DNA of 64,000 bases, from NCBI GenBank assembly GCA_029010495.1, contig JAQXKO010000005.1, positions 1-64,000 of the forward strand. The letters are read 5' to 3'. Under the pieces are notes generated by a model, which was not told where the DNA came from, did no database searches, and saw only the letters and a list, made by a program, of their open reading frames with translations. Made by a program: the position numbers and the translations under genes. Shown one piece after another: positions 62,850 through 64,000 of the stretch. Source of the stretch: Clostridiales bacterium. GTDB taxonomy: Bacteria > Bacillota > Clostridia > Lachnospirales > Lachnospiraceae. Position 1 is the stretch's first letter; each line of letters begins with the position of its first letter.

Positions 62850-63188
62850 ATGAATCATTATTATCTTTGTATCAGGGTAAACAGGGAATATATGTTATTG
62901 CCTACTGATTTAATTGTATATTTTGAAAGTCATAACCACGCAATGTATATATTTGTTAATGAAAACGGTACACTGACAAAATATGTTACAAGAATGACCT
63001 TTGATGAAATCGGAGATTTTGAAAATGAAATGATGTGCCGAACGCATAGGACATATATGGTAAATTTGGATTATGTTGACAGCATACGCCGATATAATCT
63101 TGAACTTCGAAACGGCTTCGGGATACTTCCGATAGGTCAGGGAAGATATATGGAAGTAAAGAAAATTTTCCATTCGTATAAAAAATAA
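62850..63188 (+). CDS. Stand-alone LytTR DNA-binding domain protein
   Basis: The 112-residue protein is a LytTR domain alone: LIVYFESHNHAMYIF, CRTHRTYMVNLDYVDSIRRY and LPIGQGRYMEVKKIF match the family, which binds paired direct repeats in promoters. There is no receiver domain or membrane part, so it may respond to an unknown partner or act constitutively. The ATG at 62850 behind GGGGGAAGG is preferred over one 33 bases upstream. It ends with its own terminator. Confidence 0.85.
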   Translation: MNHYYLCIRVNREYMLLPTDLIVYFESHNHAMYIFVNENGTLTKYVTRMTFDEIGDFENEMMCRTHRTYMVNLDYVDSIRRYNLELRNGFGILPIGQGRYMEVKKIFHSYKK

Positions 63189-63189
63189 G

Positions 63190-63216
63190 CCCTGCCGTAT
63201 GTCGGCAGGGTTTATT
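63190..63216 (+). terminator. Terminator of the LytTR gene
   Basis: CCCTGCCG-TATGT-CGGCAGGG followed by TTTATT. Confidence 0.85.
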
Positions 63217-63251
63217 AATCAGTATATGTTATTCATTCATAAATATATTAA

Positions 63252-64000
63252 TTATTCGGTCAATCCCATATTTTTCAATGTTGAATTAATATCTTGCTTT
63301 GTTGTATCCGTTATGCAAATGGAATGGAAGCCTGTACCATCCCGGTGAACGGCAACGAGCATATAAAATTTGTTGCCGTATTTATCGGTACATGTGGCAT
63401 ATTCTGACAGGTATTTTCTTCCGTCAAGAGTTATGTCATGCTGTTCATAATCATATTCGGCAGTTATTCCGAGCTTTTCAAGTCTTTTACTGACAATATT
63501 GCTTTTTGCAACATAAAAAACTGTCTTGAATTCATAGGTTGTATATCTGTCCTCGGAACCTGTATCTATCATGATTAACTGGTTGTCGTCCTTCCTGGCT
63601 GCAAAGCAAAGGTCGCTATATGTATATTTTTCCTGGAAATCCGGAGTGTAGAGGGTTTTATATTCCTCATAGTCTTCCGGTACGGTTATATTAAGTCCTG
63701 CCCAATCATTTGTATAAGTATTATTTTGTGAGTTATATTCACCGATGGAATAGTCGCTGTCGGGAATGGATGAATACTCATTTTCATCAAGCTTTTCGAC
63801 ATTTGAGGTATAGTTACTCTCTGATTTGCTGCCTACTGTTGCCCCGATAATTATTAATGAGATTAAGGACAGTAATATTATAGTTATTGTCACAGTAAGT
63901 GCAGACAGCTTGCTTTTTTTCTTTTTGGTTTCTTTTTTTTGAGAGTCGGTCGGCAAATCGGCGTATACATATTGTGAATTATTGAAGGAAGGGGTTTCAT
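63252..64000 (-). CDS. Membrane-anchored protein of unknown function, 5' end beyond the window
   Basis: The frame is open to the window edge on the minus strand: upstream of an internal TTG at 63956 it continues as ETPSFNNSQYVYADLP. A charged segment (KKETKKKKSK) is followed by one transmembrane helix (ALTVTITIILLSLISLIII) and an extracellular Ser/Asn/Asp-rich linker. The C-terminal 140 residues (from about WAGLNITVPEDYEEY) look like a secreted globular domain. I do not recognise the family. It is convergent with the LytTR gene. Confidence 0.8.
   Translation of the reverse strand, partial: ETPSFNNSQYVYADLPTDSQKKETKKKKSKLSALTVTITIILLSLISLIIIGATVGSKSESNYTSNVEKLDENEYSSIPDSDYSIGEYNSQNNTYTNDWAGLNITVPEDYEEYKTLYTPDFQEKYTYSDLCFAARKDDNQLIMIDTGSEDRYTTYEFKTVFYVAKSNIVSKRLEKLGITAEYDYEQHDITLDGRKYLSEYATCTDKYGNKFYMLVAVHRDGTGFHSICITDTTKQDINSTLKNMGLTE

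Overview
The window reads as a chromosomal segment of a low-to-moderate GC, probably spore-forming Clostridia bacterium, most likely of the family Lachnospiraceae. Supporting gene content and order: gdpP-rplI-dnaB; apt-rel-MBL hydrolase-hemZ-HD-GYP-hisS-aspS; mecA beside a DUF1858 gene; CIRCE-controlled groES-groEL; LCP, DegV and SpmB families; many-domain c-di-GMP proteins. The species assignment is an inference from gene families and style. No rRNA is present.

Region 1 (about 1-6600) is an accessory, AT-rich island that looks like a piece of a defence island. It holds an AlbA_2/Schlafen-type ATP-binding regulator, a Shedu-like (DUF4263) nuclease, a serine/threonine protein kinase with non-kinase flanks, a coiled-coil PD-(D/E)XK nuclease and an AbiEi/DUF6088-type antitoxin with no toxin beside it. 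All lie on the + strand. It ends in a 745-base gene-free stretch with a promoter carrying a palindromic operator, TGCAAG repeats, and seven GTATCA/TGATAC motifs partly phased at 21 bp. A tRNA-Leu(AAG) gene with its own promoter and terminator marks the border with core genome, followed by a decayed MerR-regulated ABC ATPase start.

Region 2 (7.1-31 kb) is core metabolism and housekeeping: a MATE exporter, the ilvB-ilvN-ilvC branched-chain amino acid genes, degV, the gdpP-rplI-dnaB operon, a MerR regulator, a REC-GGDEF-histidine kinase-REC hybrid, a 56-residue ferredoxin, mecA, a patatin-like lipase, a short-chain dehydrogenase, groESL, a ferredoxin-fused aldo/keto reductase and a PurF-like protein that has lost the catalytic cysteine. 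Two copies of a roughly 183-bp structured intergenic repeat lie behind ilvC and behind the DUF1858 gene.

Region 3 (31-50 kb) holds a MarR regulator, a secreted SGNH hydrolase lipoprotein, a 1235-residue LacI-sensor/GGDEF/EAL/beta-helix protein, an LCP cell-wall enzyme, transketolase, an anchored beta-propeller, a cation/proton antiporter, metG, an odd membrane protein plus degenerate ABC ATPase pair, and malQ.

Region 4 (50-64 kb) has two minus-strand genes (spmB and a SpoIID-like peptidoglycan-binding protein), then the long apt-rel-MBL-hemZ-HD-GYP-hisS-aspS-DUF1294 run, galM, a stand-alone LytTR regulator and an anchored protein cut by the window edge. Nucleotide second messengers recur: c-di-AMP (GdpP), (p)ppGpp (Rel) and c-di-GMP (GGDEF, EAL and HD-GYP proteins). 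The best candidates for something undescribed are the kinase-Shedu pair with its neighbours, the GTATCA array, the structured repeat pair, the beta-helix EAL protein and the degenerate ABC pair.
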